From positions 62,001-126,000 of the forward strand of contig NZ_PYWL01000001.1 in the NCBI RefSeq assembly GCF_003049525.1: DNA of 64,000 nucleotides. The letters are read 5' to 3'. Numbering within the stretch: position 1 is the first letter of the stretch; the number at the start of each line of letters is the position of its first letter. The notes beneath the pieces were generated by a model. The model was not told the origin of the DNA and ran no database searches. It worked only from the letters and a program-made list of their open reading frames with translations. Both the position numbers and the translations under genes were made by a program. This DNA is from Lysinibacillus fusiformis (lineage in GTDB: Bacteria > Bacillota > Bacilli > Bacillales_A > Planococcaceae). Of the stretch, positions 18,791 through 27,269 are shown in pieces.

Positions 18791-19693
18791 TTAAGCACGG
18801 GGATGAAATTGCTTATATACTTCCGATAATCTTGTTTTGCTAATATGTGTATATATTTGCGTTGTTGAAATATCTGCATGACCTAGCATCTCTTGTACGG
18901 CACGTAAATCAGCCCCATTTTCGACTAAATGAGTAGCAAAAGAGTGACGCAATGTATGTGGTGTTAACTCATGTTGGATGCCAGCTTTTAAAGCATGCTC
19001 CTTCATTAATTTCCAACAACCTTGTCTTGTTAAACGTTTCCCTCTTTGATTAATAAAAAACGCATCAGTTTTTGGATATTTTCCCTGTAATTGACCACGA
19101 GCATTGTTTAAATAGGTGCTTATGGCTGATAAGGCGCTTTTGCCAAGAGGAATGATTCTTTCTTTTCCACCCTTCCCAAACACCCGAACAAAGCCCATTG
19201 TTAAATGAATATCAGCTAAATCTAAAGCAATAAGCTCACTGATTCGCATACCTGAGCCATATAATAATTCAAGCATCGCTAAATCACGGATACCTTGTGG
19301 CTTACTTCGATTCGGCGCCGTCAATAAGGCTTCAATTTCTTCTATAGATAAAATATTCGGTAATTTTTGCTCAATTGTCGGCATTTCTAAGTGTACTGTT
19401 GGATCTGATTCAGCACGCTTTTCTCGGAGTAAAAATTGGTGGAAACTACGAATAGATGAAATATGGCGAGCAATCGTACGGCTTGTCTTCCCTTGTGCAC
19501 GTAGTTGCTCTAAATGTCGTAGTATGGTCGTTCTTTCTACACGATTAAAATCAGCCATACCTTCTGCATTTTGCAAAAAATTCACATAGCTTTCTAAATC
19601 TCGGCGATAGGATGCTAATGTATTAACAGATAACTGCCGTTCCACTTGGATAAAATGGATATAATCCTCTACTGCATATTGAAATTCATTCAT
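18791..19693 (-). CDS. xerD: Tyrosine recombinase XerD
   Basis: Chromosome-dimer resolvase of 300 aa that acts with XerC at dif. The N-terminal SAM-like core-binding domain (about 5-90) is followed by the catalytic domain. The catalytic residues are Arg150 (GSGMRISEL), Lys174 (GKGGKER), His246-x-x-Arg249 (HTLRHSF), His272 (LGHADIS) and the nucleophile Tyr281 (IYTH). The position between fur and deoB equals ripX in B. subtilis, which argues against a phage integrase. The ATG used has GGGGG 7 nt before it; a GTG stands one codon upstream. Confidence 0.95.
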   Translation of the reverse strand: MNEFQYAVEDYIHFIQVERQLSVNTLASYRRDLESYVNFLQNAEGMADFNRVERTTILRHLEQLRAQGKTSRTIARHISSIRSFHQFLLREKRAESDPTVHLEMPTIEQKLPNILSIEEIEALLTAPNRSKPQGIRDLAMLELLYGSGMRISELIALDLADIHLTMGFVRVFGKGGKERIIPLGKSALSAISTYLNNARGQLQGKYPKTDAFFINQRGKRLTRQGCWKLMKEHALKAGIQHELTPHTLRHSFATHLVENGADLRAVQEMLGHADISTTQIYTHISKTRLSEVYKQFHPRA

Positions 19694-19813
19694 CACAACG
19701 CCCCCTTACTGTCAATTATTTTCTATTTTAGCATGGCTATTAGAAATGTGCTAAAGCCTCCTCTATTCGACATAAACCAACGGTAATAAGGATTTATTAT
19801 TTCATAAAAAAAC

Positions 19814-19858
19814 AAAAAACTGCCCGATTTAATCTATAACAGAGATTAAAACAGACAG
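19814..19858 (-). terminator. Terminator after fur
   Basis: A long hairpin directly after fur pairs CTGTCTG with CGGGCAG through G-T pairs and continues as TTTAATCT/AGATTAAA. The minus strand then reads TTTTTTGTTTTTT. Confidence 0.85.
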
Positions 19859-19865
19859 CTTTTCG

Positions 19866-20330
19866 TTAATTTTCTTCATTCGATTCGTCGTTTTTATCAT
19901 GACAGCGCCAGCATATGCCGTGGAAAGTTAGTCGGTGATCCTTTATGATAAAGTTCCAACGCTTTTCAACAACGGCTTCCACATCTTCAAGTAAATCTTC
20001 TTGAATTTCATCAACAGCTCCACATTCAATACAAACTAGATGATGGTGGAAATGGGCAGCTCCCTCTTGGCGTAGGTCATAGCGCGACACGCCATCGCCA
20101 AAGTTGATTTTGTCGACAATTTTGAGCTCAGTTAATAATTCTAACGTTCTATAAACAGTAGCTAGACCGATCTCTGGTGCTTTTTCTTTTACTAAAAGAT
20201 ATACATCCTCAGCACTTAGGTGGTCTTCTTCGTGCTCAAGCAAGACAGCAACTGTTGCTTCTCGCTGCGGCGTCAGCTTGTAACTAGCACTATGCAACTG
20301 TTTTTTTATACGATCAATTCGGCTCTCCAT
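19866..20330 (-). CDS. fur: Ferric uptake regulator Fur
   Basis: Metal-dependent repressor of 154 aa. The winged helix (about 15-85) contains EIGLATVYRTLELL. The His-rich metal site HFHHHLVCIECG (93-104) and two CXXC pairs (Cys100/Cys103 and Cys140/Cys143) suggest a structural zinc. It lies next to xerD, like B. subtilis fur, which separates it from PerR and Zur. A likely target in this window is the siderophore operon at 46.5-51.4 kb, which has a Fur box. Confidence 0.93.
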   Translation of the reverse strand: MESRIDRIKKQLHSASYKLTPQREATVAVLLEHEEDHLSAEDVYLLVKEKAPEIGLATVYRTLELLTELKIVDKINFGDGVSRYDLRQEGAAHFHHHLVCIECGAVDEIQEDLLEDVEAVVEKRWNFIIKDHRLTFHGICWRCHDKNDESNEEN

Positions 20331-20354
20331 GTGACGCCCCCCTAAACTCTTTCC

Positions 20355-20384
20355 ATTATACCAAAGGAGTAAATCCTATTACAA
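20355..20384 (-). promoter_or_regulatory. Sigma-A-like promoter of fur
   Basis: Minus strand: TTGTAA (20379-20384), 18-nt spacer, TATAAT (20355-20360). It ends 24 nt before the fur ATG. Confidence 0.6.
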
Positions 20385-20451
20385 GATAGTGAATAGATTT
20401 CTAACATGTTCTACTTTTTTATCTGATCACAATGTCTGTCTATTAAACCCA

Positions 20452-20970
20452 TCATTTTAACACATAAGAAACAACAATAAACTCAGCAACTATTATGATG
20501 AAAAATGCGATAAAATTCAACAAAATTGTCCGACCAGATACTTGTTTCCCGATTTTTCGCTTTGACCAAGCAGGTACAAGTAAATTGCATAGGACTAGCA
20601 ACAATATACAATAGATAAGCTGAAATGGAAACCACCAAATCGTATAAAGCCAAAAAGCTTCAAGTTTTTGTAATAAAAAAACAGAACTAAAGCCAAAAAA
20701 AGTGGCACGCATGGCTACAGTTACACGTACTAAAACTTTTAAAACACTGTGAGTTGCTAGTAATAATACAAGACCTATGGAAATGGCGACAGGAAGCACT
20801 AAACGAAAAATCGAATGCCTGTCCCCATCGGCTAAACGAGGTTCTATAAATAAAATAAACGGTTCCGCTTTCGGTCCACCAAAAATATGAAAGAAAATAA
20901 CGCCACAAACAAAGCTAACGGCAATGATGGAAGCGTGATAAAATATAGACACCGTACGAGACATAAACAT
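20452..20970 (-). CDS. Membrane protein in the SpoIIM position
   Basis: Polytopic membrane protein of 172 aa with about five hydrophobic segments (near 10-30, 54-72, 85-102, 107-130 and 148-170) and basic loops. It lies between fur and nudF, where B. subtilis has spoIIM (214 aa), and the run of segments is compatible with a shortened, divergent SpoIIM (PF01944), part of the mother-cell peptidoglycan hydrolase complex that drives engulfment. Sequence identity by eye is weak, so the function is an inference from position. An unrelated membrane protein cannot be excluded. Confidence 0.6.
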   Translation of the reverse strand: MFMSRTVSIFYHASIIAVSFVCGVIFFHIFGGPKAEPFILFIEPRLADGDRHSIFRLVLPVAISIGLVLLLATHSVLKVLVRVTVAMRATFFGFSSVFLLQKLEAFWLYTIWWFPFQLIYCILLLVLCNLLVPAWSKRKIGKQVSGRTILLNFIAFFIIIVAEFIVVSYVLK

Positions 20971-21022
20971 GCTCCTTTTCTATCAAGGTTTGTACAGCTT
21001 ATGCTCGTCCGTCTCTATTATG

Positions 21023-21574
21023 CTAAAGATTATTTTCTAAATGGGCAGCAAGCCAAAGTACAGCAAATGCAGTTTTAGCATCAAATATACGTTGATCTGC
21101 GACCATTGATTGTGCTACTTCCAACGAAACTTCTATAAGTTCGACAAACTCATCCTCATCTAATGCTGCTTTATTGTCGATGTTATACAAATCCTTCGCT
21201 ACATATAGATGAATGACCTCGTCTGCAAATCCCGGCGACGTTGCAAATGTTTGTAAATATGTAAGGCTATGCGCGCCGTAGCCTGTCTCTTCCTCTAATT
21301 CACGGCGAGCTGTCATTGCTGGTTCTTCACCAGGTTCAAGTTTCCCTGCTGGAATTTCAACAATAGAACGTTCAAGTGCCTTACGATATTGCTCCACTAA
21401 TACTAATTTACCCTCATCTGTCACGGCAATAACCGCAACCGCTCCAGGATGTTTAATAATTTCGCGCTTTGCAACCTGACCATCTGGCAACATGACATCA
21501 TCAACTTGTAGTTTTACAATTTTTCCGTCATAGATTGGTGTCGTTTTTGTCGTTTTTTCCTCAAACTTTTTCAT
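21023..21574 (-). CDS. nudF: ADP-ribose pyrophosphatase (Nudix)
   Basis: Nudix hydrolase of 183 aa predicted to split ADP-ribose to AMP and ribose 5-phosphate. The Nudix box is complete: G-x5-E-x7-RELEEETGYG, beginning GKLEPGEEPAMTARRELEE. An N-terminal beta domain (IYDGKIVKLQVDDVMLPDG) is typical of NudF dimers. The ATG at 21572-21574 is preferred, with GCGAGG 9 nt before it; the longer frame lacks a ribosome site. It is divergent from the aldo/keto reductase, as in the nudF-yqkF pair of B. subtilis. Confidence 0.92.
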   Translation of the reverse strand: MKKFEEKTTKTTPIYDGKIVKLQVDDVMLPDGQVAKREIIKHPGAVAVIAVTDEGKLVLVEQYRKALERSIVEIPAGKLEPGEEPAMTARRELEEETGYGAHSLTYLQTFATSPGFADEVIHLYVAKDLYNIDNKAALDEDEFVELIEVSLEVAQSMVADQRIFDAKTAFAVLWLAAHLENNL

Positions 21575-21649
21575 AGACGATAACCTCGCTTGTCCTTCAG
21601 ATATGTTCATTGTACCATTACAAGTAAAGAAATCGAAGGAGGTCGTTTC

Positions 21650-22549
21650 ATGAAAAAGAGGAAGCTTGGCACTAGTGAATTATTCATTTCTGAAATTAGT
21701 TTAGGAGGCATGTCACTTTCGACAGATAAAGAGCAAGCAGCTACTATTGTCGATATGGCATTAGATGCGGGCATAAATTATATGGATACTGCCGATTTAT
21801 ATGATTTAGGGGCTAATGAGGAGATCATTGGCGCGGCATTAGGAAAGCGTCGTCAAGAGATTATCCTTGCCACAAAGGTAGGTAATCGTTGGACTGAAGG
21901 TGTAGAAGGCTGGCAATGGGATGCTTCGCCATCTTATATAAAACAAGCTATTCATGCTAGTTTGAAACGGTTAGGGACGGACTACATCGATGTTTATCAG
22001 TTACACGGTGGTACAATCGAAGATGACTGGGATGGTATTATTGACACTTTTGAGGGCTTGAAAAAAGAAGGACTTATCCGTGAATATGGCATTTCCTCCA
22101 TTCGTCCAAATGTTTTACAACGTTTTTTACCTGCAAGCTCTGCTAAAAGTGTCATGATGCAATATAGTGCATTAGATCGCCGCCCCGAAGAGTGGTTGGA
22201 GCTCATTGCGAACGAAGGTGCTTCTGTTGTAACTCGTGGCACAGTGGCAAAGGGCTTATTAACAAATAGCTGGCAGCAACGCCTTCAACGAGTAAACGGT
22301 TTTAACAACTATTCTTCAGAAGAGTTAACAACAACGTTAACAAACTTAGCTTCACAGTATAATGATTTACATGCATTGGCACTAGCCTTTAATTTAAAAG
22401 AGTCTGCAATCGCTTCTACAGTAATTGGAGCAAGTTCACAGGAGCAACTAGCACAGACCCTCTCTGCCTATGAAAATATGGCAGCTATAACCAATTTTGA
22501 AGCAGCAAATACGTTAACAAAAAATGAGCAATATGTAGAACATCGATGA
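21650..22549 (+). CDS. yqkF: Aldo/keto reductase (YqkF-like)
   Basis: NADPH-dependent aldo/keto reductase of 299 aa with a TIM-barrel fold. The catalytic Asp and Tyr lie in MDTADLYDLG and the Lys in LATKVGN. A YQLHGG strand end and a C-terminal cofactor loop (VIGASSQEQL) follow. The natural substrate is not known. AAGGAGG lies 7 nt before the ATG at 21650. Its stop overlaps the start of the VanZ-like gene by 4 nt. Divergence from nudF matches B. subtilis. Confidence 0.88.
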   Translation: MKKRKLGTSELFISEISLGGMSLSTDKEQAATIVDMALDAGINYMDTADLYDLGANEEIIGAALGKRRQEIILATKVGNRWTEGVEGWQWDASPSYIKQAIHASLKRLGTDYIDVYQLHGGTIEDDWDGIIDTFEGLKKEGLIREYGISSIRPNVLQRFLPASSAKSVMMQYSALDRRPEEWLELIANEGASVVTRGTVAKGLLTNSWQQRLQRVNGFNNYSSEELTTTLTNLASQYNDLHALALAFNLKESAIASTVIGASSQEQLAQTLSAYENMAAITNFEAANTLTKNEQYVEHR

Positions 22550-23025
22550 AAAAGTGGTTAATCTTCATCATCTGTCTAGTTGTGCTTATCATTTCCTCGA
22601 GCATGACTTACGAACAACAAAGTATTTTACCAGAGCTTAAAGATTTATTAGCTAATAAACCTTTTGAAAAACAACTATCCGTTTTAAAGATCCCTTATTG
22701 GGACACAGTCGTATCAGTTGAAGAACGTGGTTATTTTCCATTTGTTGAATTTTTAATTCGTAAACTAACACATTTTATCGGTTTTGGATGCATTGCGCTT
22801 GGTTTGTACTTTGCATGGGGAAGACGCCGTTTTGCAGCAACTATTGCTATTACTGGAACGGCTTTTATTGCTATGCTTGATGAATTTCGTCAAAGCTTTA
22901 CACCAGGTCGCACAATGAGCGGCCAAGATGTACTTGTTGATACAGCTGGAGCCATTATTTTTGTTGGTGTCGTTGTGGTCTTCAGGAAATTGTTGAAAAA
23001 TAAAAGACAAAAGGCACTAGTTTAG
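22546..23025 (+). CDS. VanZ-family membrane protein
   Basis: Membrane protein of 159 aa with four hydrophobic segments (about 3-20, 74-91, 97-118 and 127-148). The VanZ-like pattern is visible as VEFLIRKLTHFIGFGCIALGL, given in parts: VEFLIRKLTHF then IGFGCIALGL, followed by ALLDEFRQSF-type AMLDEFRQSFTPGR. VanZ itself gives low-level teicoplanin resistance in enterococci by an unclear route; chromosomal relatives have no settled role. ATGA overlap with the reductase gene shows translational coupling. Confidence 0.85.
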   Translation: MKKWLIFIICLVVLIISSSMTYEQQSILPELKDLLANKPFEKQLSVLKIPYWDTVVSVEERGYFPFVEFLIRKLTHFIGFGCIALGLYFAWGRRRFAATIAITGTAFIAMLDEFRQSFTPGRTMSGQDVLVDTAGAIIFVGVVVVFRKLLKNKRQKALV

Positions 23026-23036
23026 CCTTTTGTCTT
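23000..23036 (-). terminator. Terminator between convergent genes
   Basis: A perfect 12-bp stem (AAGACAAAAGGC, 23004-23015, with GCCTTTTGTCTT, 23025-23036) overlaps the stop of the VanZ-like gene. The minus strand continues TTTATTTTTC, so it mainly serves the acetyltransferase gene. Confidence 0.8.
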
Positions 23037-23049
23037 ACCTATATAATCC

Positions 23050-23556
23050 TTATAGGAATCTCCAATAATAAAGAGACTCAGTTTCTTTATATAAGGTAGC
23101 CCCTGCTTTTTCTAAAACTCGATGGGAAGCGAAATTATCTTTTTCTGTATCTGCAATAATAGACTGAACATTTGGTTGATGATGTAGCCAGTTTATCATT
23201 GTTATAATGGTTTCTGTCATATAACCACGTCCTTGAAAACTAGGAAAGGTATAATAACCAATCACCACTTCCTGCCTCTCATTTGGCATCCCTTTTAGCA
23301 TAATGCCCCCAATAGCACAATTCTGTTCTTTACATACAATTAACCAATTCGTATGCCAAATATAATTTTCTTCATCTTCCAAGACTTTGGAGCGTCTATA
23401 GTCCAATGCCTGTTTTAGCTCATCATCAATAATTCCCTCTAGCTTATGTAAAGAGAATTCAATTGCTAAATCATTCTCATGATCAATTAGCAATTGTAAA
23501 TACTTAGCATTTAAAGGAATTAATCTTAATCTTTTAGAATATAATTCAAACATCAT
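23050..23556 (-). CDS. GNAT acetyltransferase (RimJ/RimL type)
   Basis: Protein of 168 aa with the GNAT acetyl-CoA site GYYTFPSFQGRGYMTETI (about 104-121), where Q-x-R-G-x-x-T is the usual loop, and the late ENFASHRVLEKAG-type motif DNFASHRVLEKAGATL. The first strand (YSKRLRLIPL) also fits the RimJ/RimL branch. The substrate may be a protein N-terminus, an antibiotic or a small amine; it cannot be told. It is monocistronic and convergent with the VanZ-like gene. Confidence 0.85.
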   Translation of the reverse strand: MMFELYSKRLRLIPLNAKYLQLLIDHENDLAIEFSLHKLEGIIDDELKQALDYRRSKVLEDEENYIWHTNWLIVCKEQNCAIGGIMLKGMPNERQEVVIGYYTFPSFQGRGYMTETIITMINWLHHQPNVQSIIADTEKDNFASHRVLEKAGATLYKETESLYYWRFL

Positions 23557-23670
23557 TGTTCTCCTATCATAATTTAATCTACTTACTAAACTATAATAAG
23601 GTATATGTTATTGCAGCGTCTCCCACATCATGAATTGTTACTTATATATTATCGACTTTTTCTGTTATCC

Positions 23671-23706
23671 AAAAACAGTGAACCCACATGCGCGAATTCA
23701 CTGTTT
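23671..23706 (-). terminator. Terminator after yqkE
   Basis: AAACAGTGAA (23673-23682) pairs with TTCACTGTTT (23697-23706), and TTTTTGG follows on the minus strand. Confidence 0.8.
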
Positions 23707-23711
23707 CCTTA

Positions 23712-23975
23712 TTAATATTTCGTGCCTTTATCGCCATACTCGTTTAATAATTCTTCAAACGATTTATTTTTTTCTCGTTGCTTACGTTCAAAAGCTAGTT
23801 TTGCTTGGCGCTCTTCTTCTGCCGCCTGTTCTTTCACGGTTAAATCTTGCTTTGCCGCTTTTAATTTAGCTAACACATCGCCACCTAGTTGGTCTGCTAA
23901 TGTGACTGCCTCCTGCTTTGGCAAGCTTGCTGTCATGCTATTGCTTGTCTGTTGTTGTTTTCGTTTCTTTCCCAT
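23712..23975 (-). CDS. yqkE: YqkE-like small charged protein (DUF3886)
   Basis: Cytosolic protein of 87 aa, rich in Lys, Glu, Gln and Ala and mostly helical, with a likely coiled coil over 33-72 (ADQLGGDVLAKLKAAKQDL then KEQAAEEERQAKLAFERK). Length, composition and the position beside yqkD and yqkF relatives fit B. subtilis YqkE, which has no known function. The ATG at 23973-23975 has AAGGTG 7-8 nt before it. Confidence 0.75.
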   Translation of the reverse strand: MGKKRKQQQTSNSMTASLPKQEAVTLADQLGGDVLAKLKAAKQDLTVKEQAAEEERQAKLAFERKQREKNKSFEELLNEYGDKGTKY

Positions 23976-23997
23976 TTCATTCACCTTCTTATTGACA

Positions 23998-25182
23998 TCA
24001 AGGACGCTTTACTACTGTGGCTACACCTTGACCACCACCGATACATAATGTGGCTAAACCCATTTTCGCATCACGCTTTTCCATCTCATGTAAGAGTGTG
24101 ACCAAAATACGAGCACCACTTGCACCGATCGGATGACCAAGAGCAATCGCGCCCCCGTTGACATTTAGTTTATCATGATTAAAGCGTAATTCACGATCAA
24201 CAGCAATCGATTGTGCTGCAAATGCTTCATTTGCTTCAATTACATCTATTTCATCTAATGTTGCTGCTGCCTTTGCCAGTGCTTTTTGGACTGCTTTAAC
24301 TGGACCAGTTCCCATAATTGCAGGATCTACTCCTACGCTTGCATTGGCTGAAATAATTGCCATTGGTTGAATACCAAGCTCTTGTGCCTTTTTCTTCGAC
24401 ATCACAACAACTGCCGCTGCCCCATCGTTAATGCCTGAAGCATTCGCCGCTGTTACGGAGCCATCTTTTTTAAATGCGGGACGTAGCTTACCTAGAGATT
24501 CCTCTGTTACACCTGCACGTGGAAATTCATCCTTGGCGAATACAATAGGCTCTCCCTTACGCTGTGGAATCTCAACAGCGACGATTTCATTTTCAAATTT
24601 GCCTGCTGCAATTGCTGCCTCTGCGCGTTGCTGAGAACGAGCTGCAAAAGCATCCTGCTCTTCTCTTGAAATTTCATACTTATCACATAAATTTTCAGCT
24701 GTAATTCCCATATGATAATCATTAAAAGCACACCATAGACCATCATGGATCATAGTATCCACCACCTTTTGATCGCCCATTCGGAAGCCTTCACGCGCAT
24801 TTTTTAAAACATAAGGTGCCTGGCTCATATTTTCAAAGCCACCAGCCACGATAATATCAGCATCACCTGCTAAAATAGCTTGCGTTGCTAAATGCACAGC
24901 TTTTAAACCTGATCCACATACTTTATTAATTGTTAATGCTGATACCTCATGTGGTAAACCAGCCTTTATCGCTGCCTGACGAGCTGGATTTTGTCCAAGA
25001 CCAGCCGATAACACATTCCCCATAATGACCTCATCGACTTGTTCCCCTGCTACTCCTGCACGCGCTAAAGCGTCCTTAATAACAATGCTACCTAAAGTTA
25101 CAGCTGGTACGTCTTTTAATGTCCCCTGAAATGAGCCTATAGCTGTTCGTACAGCACTCACGATTACTACCTCATTTATCAT
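23998..25182 (-). CDS. Acetyl-CoA acetyltransferase (thiolase)
   Basis: Degradative/biosynthetic thiolase of 394 aa catalysing reversible condensation of two acetyl-CoA to acetoacetyl-CoA. The acyl-enzyme Cys is in [11 protein letters not shown] (near 88), the catalytic His in [16 protein letters not shown] (near 350) and the second Cys in TLCIGGGQG (near 380). Full family length. The ATG at 25180-25182 is 8-9 nt after GGGGAG and is preferred to the two upstream starts. It lies 22 nt before yqkE, so the two may share a transcript. mmgA, thlA and atoB are all used for relatives. Confidence 0.92.
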   Translation of the reverse strand: MINEVVIVSAVRTAIGSFQGTLKDVPAVTLGSIVIKDALARAGVAGEQVDEVIMGNVLSAGLGQNPARQAAIKAGLPHEVSALTINKVCGSGLKAVHLATQAILAGDADIIVAGGFENMSQAPYVLKNAREGFRMGDQKVVDTMIHDGLWCAFNDYHMGITAENLCDKYEISREEQDAFAARSQQRAEAAIAAGKFENEIVAVEIPQRKGEPIVFAKDEFPRAGVTEESLGKLRPAFKKDGSVTAANASGINDGAAAVVVMSKKKAQELGIQPMAIISANASVGVDPAIMGTGPVKAVQKALAKAAATLDEIDVIEANEAFAAQSIAVDRELRFNHDKLNVNGGAIALGHPIGASGARILVTLLHEMEKRDAKMGLATLCIGGGQGVATVVKRP

Positions 25183-25385
25183 GTCCATTCTCCCCTTTTC
25201 CCCGTTCAAAAATCAACACTGCTGCATATGCTACTAGCAGATATGTATATTTTAACAAATATTTTGACGATTTTCGATAATAGAAATAATCGCAGTTTTG
25301 CCAAAGTTATTGTAAAATGTTGACGTGTTTTAAACAATCTCAGTTGGGAACATTACAAATAAGAAACAGCATGTGGAGGTGTTTT

Positions 25386-26360
25386 ATGATGAAAAAAAAG
25401 ATGCTTTTATTCTCTGGTATTACAACAACGCTTGCCGCAGCAGCTACTGGTCTGTTCGGCTTCGCGCTTTCTAATAAATTAATGTATATTCAACAAAAAG
25501 ATCCTGAATTTGTTCGTGAACGAGAAACGACAGCCAAACGCTTTGATGAGGCTTGGTACAATAAAAACTTGAAATGCGAATTAAATATTGATTCTCCTAA
25601 TGGTTATACGATTCGAGGAATTATGCTTCAGCCGTTGCAAACCAATAACACGATCATCATATGTCACGGTGTTACCGAAAATAAAATAAATTCCGTTAAA
25701 TACGCTCGGTTATTTGAAAGGCTTGGCTATAATTCGGTCATCTTTGACCATCGCCGTCATGGCGAATCTGGTGGCAAAACAACTAGCTATGGCCACTATG
25801 AAAAAAATGATCTTGATGCTGTAGTCAATACAGTGAAAGCCATGATTGGTGAAGATGCAATACTAGGTATTCATGGAGAATCAATGGGTGCAGCAACAAT
25901 GTTACTTTATGCAGGTACGGTTGAAGATGGTGCTGATTTTTATATATCTGATTGTGCATTCTCCGATTTTTCCATGTTGCTCAAGCAAATTGCCAAAACT
26001 GAATTTAAATATGGCTCTATTATTCCCATCCGTTTTGCCGATTTCTTTGTCCGCCTCCGGGACGGCTACTCCTTCAAAAGTGTGACCCCCGCCGAAGCAG
26101 TGACCCATATTGAAAAACCTGTACTTTTTATCCATAGTATCCCTGATTCATTTATTCCAGCGTCCATGTCACTAGATCTTTACAATAAAAAAGTAGGTCC
26201 TAAAAAATTAAAGCTTTTTGATACTGGGGCACATGCCCAATCCTTTAATGAAAATATGGATGAATACGAAGATTTAATTCATGATTTTTTAGAAAGTTTT
26301 ATTTACCAAAAAATAAATCGTGATTCCTCCTCCTCCAATGTCATTCCATTCCATTTTTAA
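25386..26360 (+). CDS. yqkD: Alpha/beta hydrolase (YqkD-like)
   Basis: Hydrolase of 324 aa with an N-terminal membrane anchor (about 6-28) and an alpha/beta fold. The nucleophile is Ser166 in GIHGESMGAA, the acid is likely the Asp in HSIPDSFIP, and the His is in TGAHAQSF. Oxyanion loop HGVTENK and the DHRRHGESGG strand are present. Substrate unknown. GGAGG lies 6 nt before the ATG at 25386; a second ATG follows directly. Location near the yqkE/yqkF set fits B. subtilis yqkD. Confidence 0.85.
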   Translation: MMKKKMLLFSGITTTLAAAATGLFGFALSNKLMYIQQKDPEFVRERETTAKRFDEAWYNKNLKCELNIDSPNGYTIRGIMLQPLQTNNTIIICHGVTENKINSVKYARLFERLGYNSVIFDHRRHGESGGKTTSYGHYEKNDLDAVVNTVKAMIGEDAILGIHGESMGAATMLLYAGTVEDGADFYISDCAFSDFSMLLKQIAKTEFKYGSIIPIRFADFFVRLRDGYSFKSVTPAEAVTHIEKPVLFIHSIPDSFIPASMSLDLYNKKVGPKKLKLFDTGAHAQSFNENMDEYEDLIHDFLESFIYQKINRDSSSSNVIPFHF

Positions 26361-26369
26361 CGCAAATAA

Positions 26370-26404
26370 AAACCTTGCTTATATTATTCCCGCAAGGTTT
26401 TTTT
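26370..26404 (+). terminator. Bidirectional terminator between yqkD-like gene and luxS
   Basis: AAACCTTGC (26370-26378) pairs with GCAAGGTTT (26392-26400). Seven T follow on the plus strand, and a T-rich stretch on the minus strand. Confidence 0.9.
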
Positions 26405-26410
26405 CCATAT

Positions 26411-26881
26411 TTATTCTTCAAAAACGATATGCCATTCTTCTCGTTTCGCTAAAAATTCCTTCGCTAATGCTTGTGCTCCTTCTAAGCTATGACTCGCAGC
26501 CCAGCCACATTGTACCTCATTACATGCAGGCACTGCTGTCGCCTTTGTCACGTCAGTAAATGTCTTTTCTAAAATAGTTAATAAGTCCTCATAATCTTGA
26601 TGATTAATAAGGGATACATAGAAGCCTGTCTGGCAACCCATTGGACTGAAATCAACGATATGGTCAGAATAATTACGAATGATATCCGCAGATAAATGCT
26701 CTAAGGAATGCAAAGCCGGCATTTCCATATGCTCTTTATTAGGTTGCTTCAAGCGAATATCATATTTGTACACTTCATCGCCGTTTTTCCCTGCTTTAAC
26801 TCCCGCTAACCGAACATACGGGGCTTTTACTTTTGTATGATCTAGATCAAAGCTTTCTACATTTGTCTTTTCGCGTTCCAT
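26411..26881 (-). CDS. luxS: S-ribosylhomocysteine lyase LuxS
   Basis: Metalloenzyme of 156 aa that splits S-ribosylhomocysteine to homocysteine and DPD, the precursor of autoinducer-2. Metal ligands are in HSLEHLSA (His58, His62) and Cys125 in [10 protein letters not shown]. The catalytic Cys83 is in PMGCQTGFY. It is monocistronic with AAAGGAG before the ATG, and TATAAT stands about 38 nt upstream. It occupies the seam between the two conserved gene blocks. No S-adenosylmethionine riboswitch is seen before it. Confidence 0.96.
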   Translation of the reverse strand: MEREKTNVESFDLDHTKVKAPYVRLAGVKAGKNGDEVYKYDIRLKQPNKEHMEMPALHSLEHLSADIIRNYSDHIVDFSPMGCQTGFYVSLINHQDYEDLLTILEKTFTDVTKATAVPACNEVQCGWAASHSLEGAQALAKEFLAKREEWHIVFEE

Positions 26882-27110
26882 ATTTAACAGCTCCTTTTCT
26901 ATGAATACTATTTATTATAGCTAGTTTTCCCAAAATTAGTGGGAATATTTTAAATTGCTAGTTTTTTTATGTTTTCATAGAATATTTCAAACGAATAGAG
27001 TTAAAAATTTTTTCATTCTTGTTTCTAAAAGACTGCTACACATCTTACCAACATAAGAAATTGCGTTGTAAAAAATTTTTTACAGCCTTTTGTTAAAGAA
27101 TTTTTCAGGA
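26882..27110. other. Gene-free region upstream of luxS
   Basis: AT-rich, no supported ORF. It holds the luxS promoter region (minus-strand TATAAT near 26915) and an exact 18-nt palindrome of T-G-T-A, A-runs and T-runs at 27067-27084 that could be a hairpin or operator. Confidence 0.4.
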
Positions 27111-27139
27111 TTTACTTCCGTATAGACGGCTTGTAATAT
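27111..27139 (+). promoter_or_regulatory. Putative promoter of the riboswitch leader
   Basis: TTTACT (27111-27116), 17-nt spacer, TAATAT (27134-27139). It is placed about 15 nt before the first conserved riboswitch bases. Each hexamer matches sigma-A consensus at four of six positions. Confidence 0.4.
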
Positions 27140-27151
27140 CATAGTCAGTTT

Positions 27152-27269
27152 CAAATTTCTAAATCGCTGAAACCAGTTGAGACGGGGGAACTAAATATTT
27201 ACGGATCATTAGAAAATCCAAGGGGTGAATCCTTTTTAGGTAGGGCTACTCAAAGGTCCGAATCCGACA
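27152..27269 (+). promoter_or_regulatory. Cyclic di-AMP (ydaO/yuaA-type) riboswitch, 3' truncated
   Basis: Conserved blocks appear in the right order: AAATCGCTGA (27161-27170), GACGGGGGAAC (27181-27191), GGGGTGAATCC (27222-27232), TTAGGTAGGGCTACT (27236-27250), and AAGGTCCGAATCCGACA (27253-27269). These fit the ydaO-yuaA motif, a c-di-AMP sensing aptamer that usually shuts off osmolyte, potassium or cell-wall genes. The element should continue with AGCTAACCTCGTAAGC to close the basal stem; instead, after CCGACA, the sequence is protein-coding DNA of an M20 amidohydrolase. So the aptamer lacks its 3' basal strand and any expression platform and is probably inactive. Identified from memory of the consensus. 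Confidence 0.85.

Noticed and set aside
18791-19693. Tyrosine recombinase as a prophage integrase
   Set aside because: Sequence and fur-xerD-deoB position identify the housekeeping XerD; no attachment-site repeats were seen.
23050-23556. Acetyltransferase plus VanZ-like gene as an antibiotic-resistance cassette
   Set aside because: The genes converge and have separate transcripts, and the VanZ-like gene is coupled to yqkF; both look like ordinary chromosomal genes.
26882-26960. SAM riboswitch or T-box ahead of luxS
   Set aside because: None of the conserved blocks was found; only a plain promoter-like -10 is visible.
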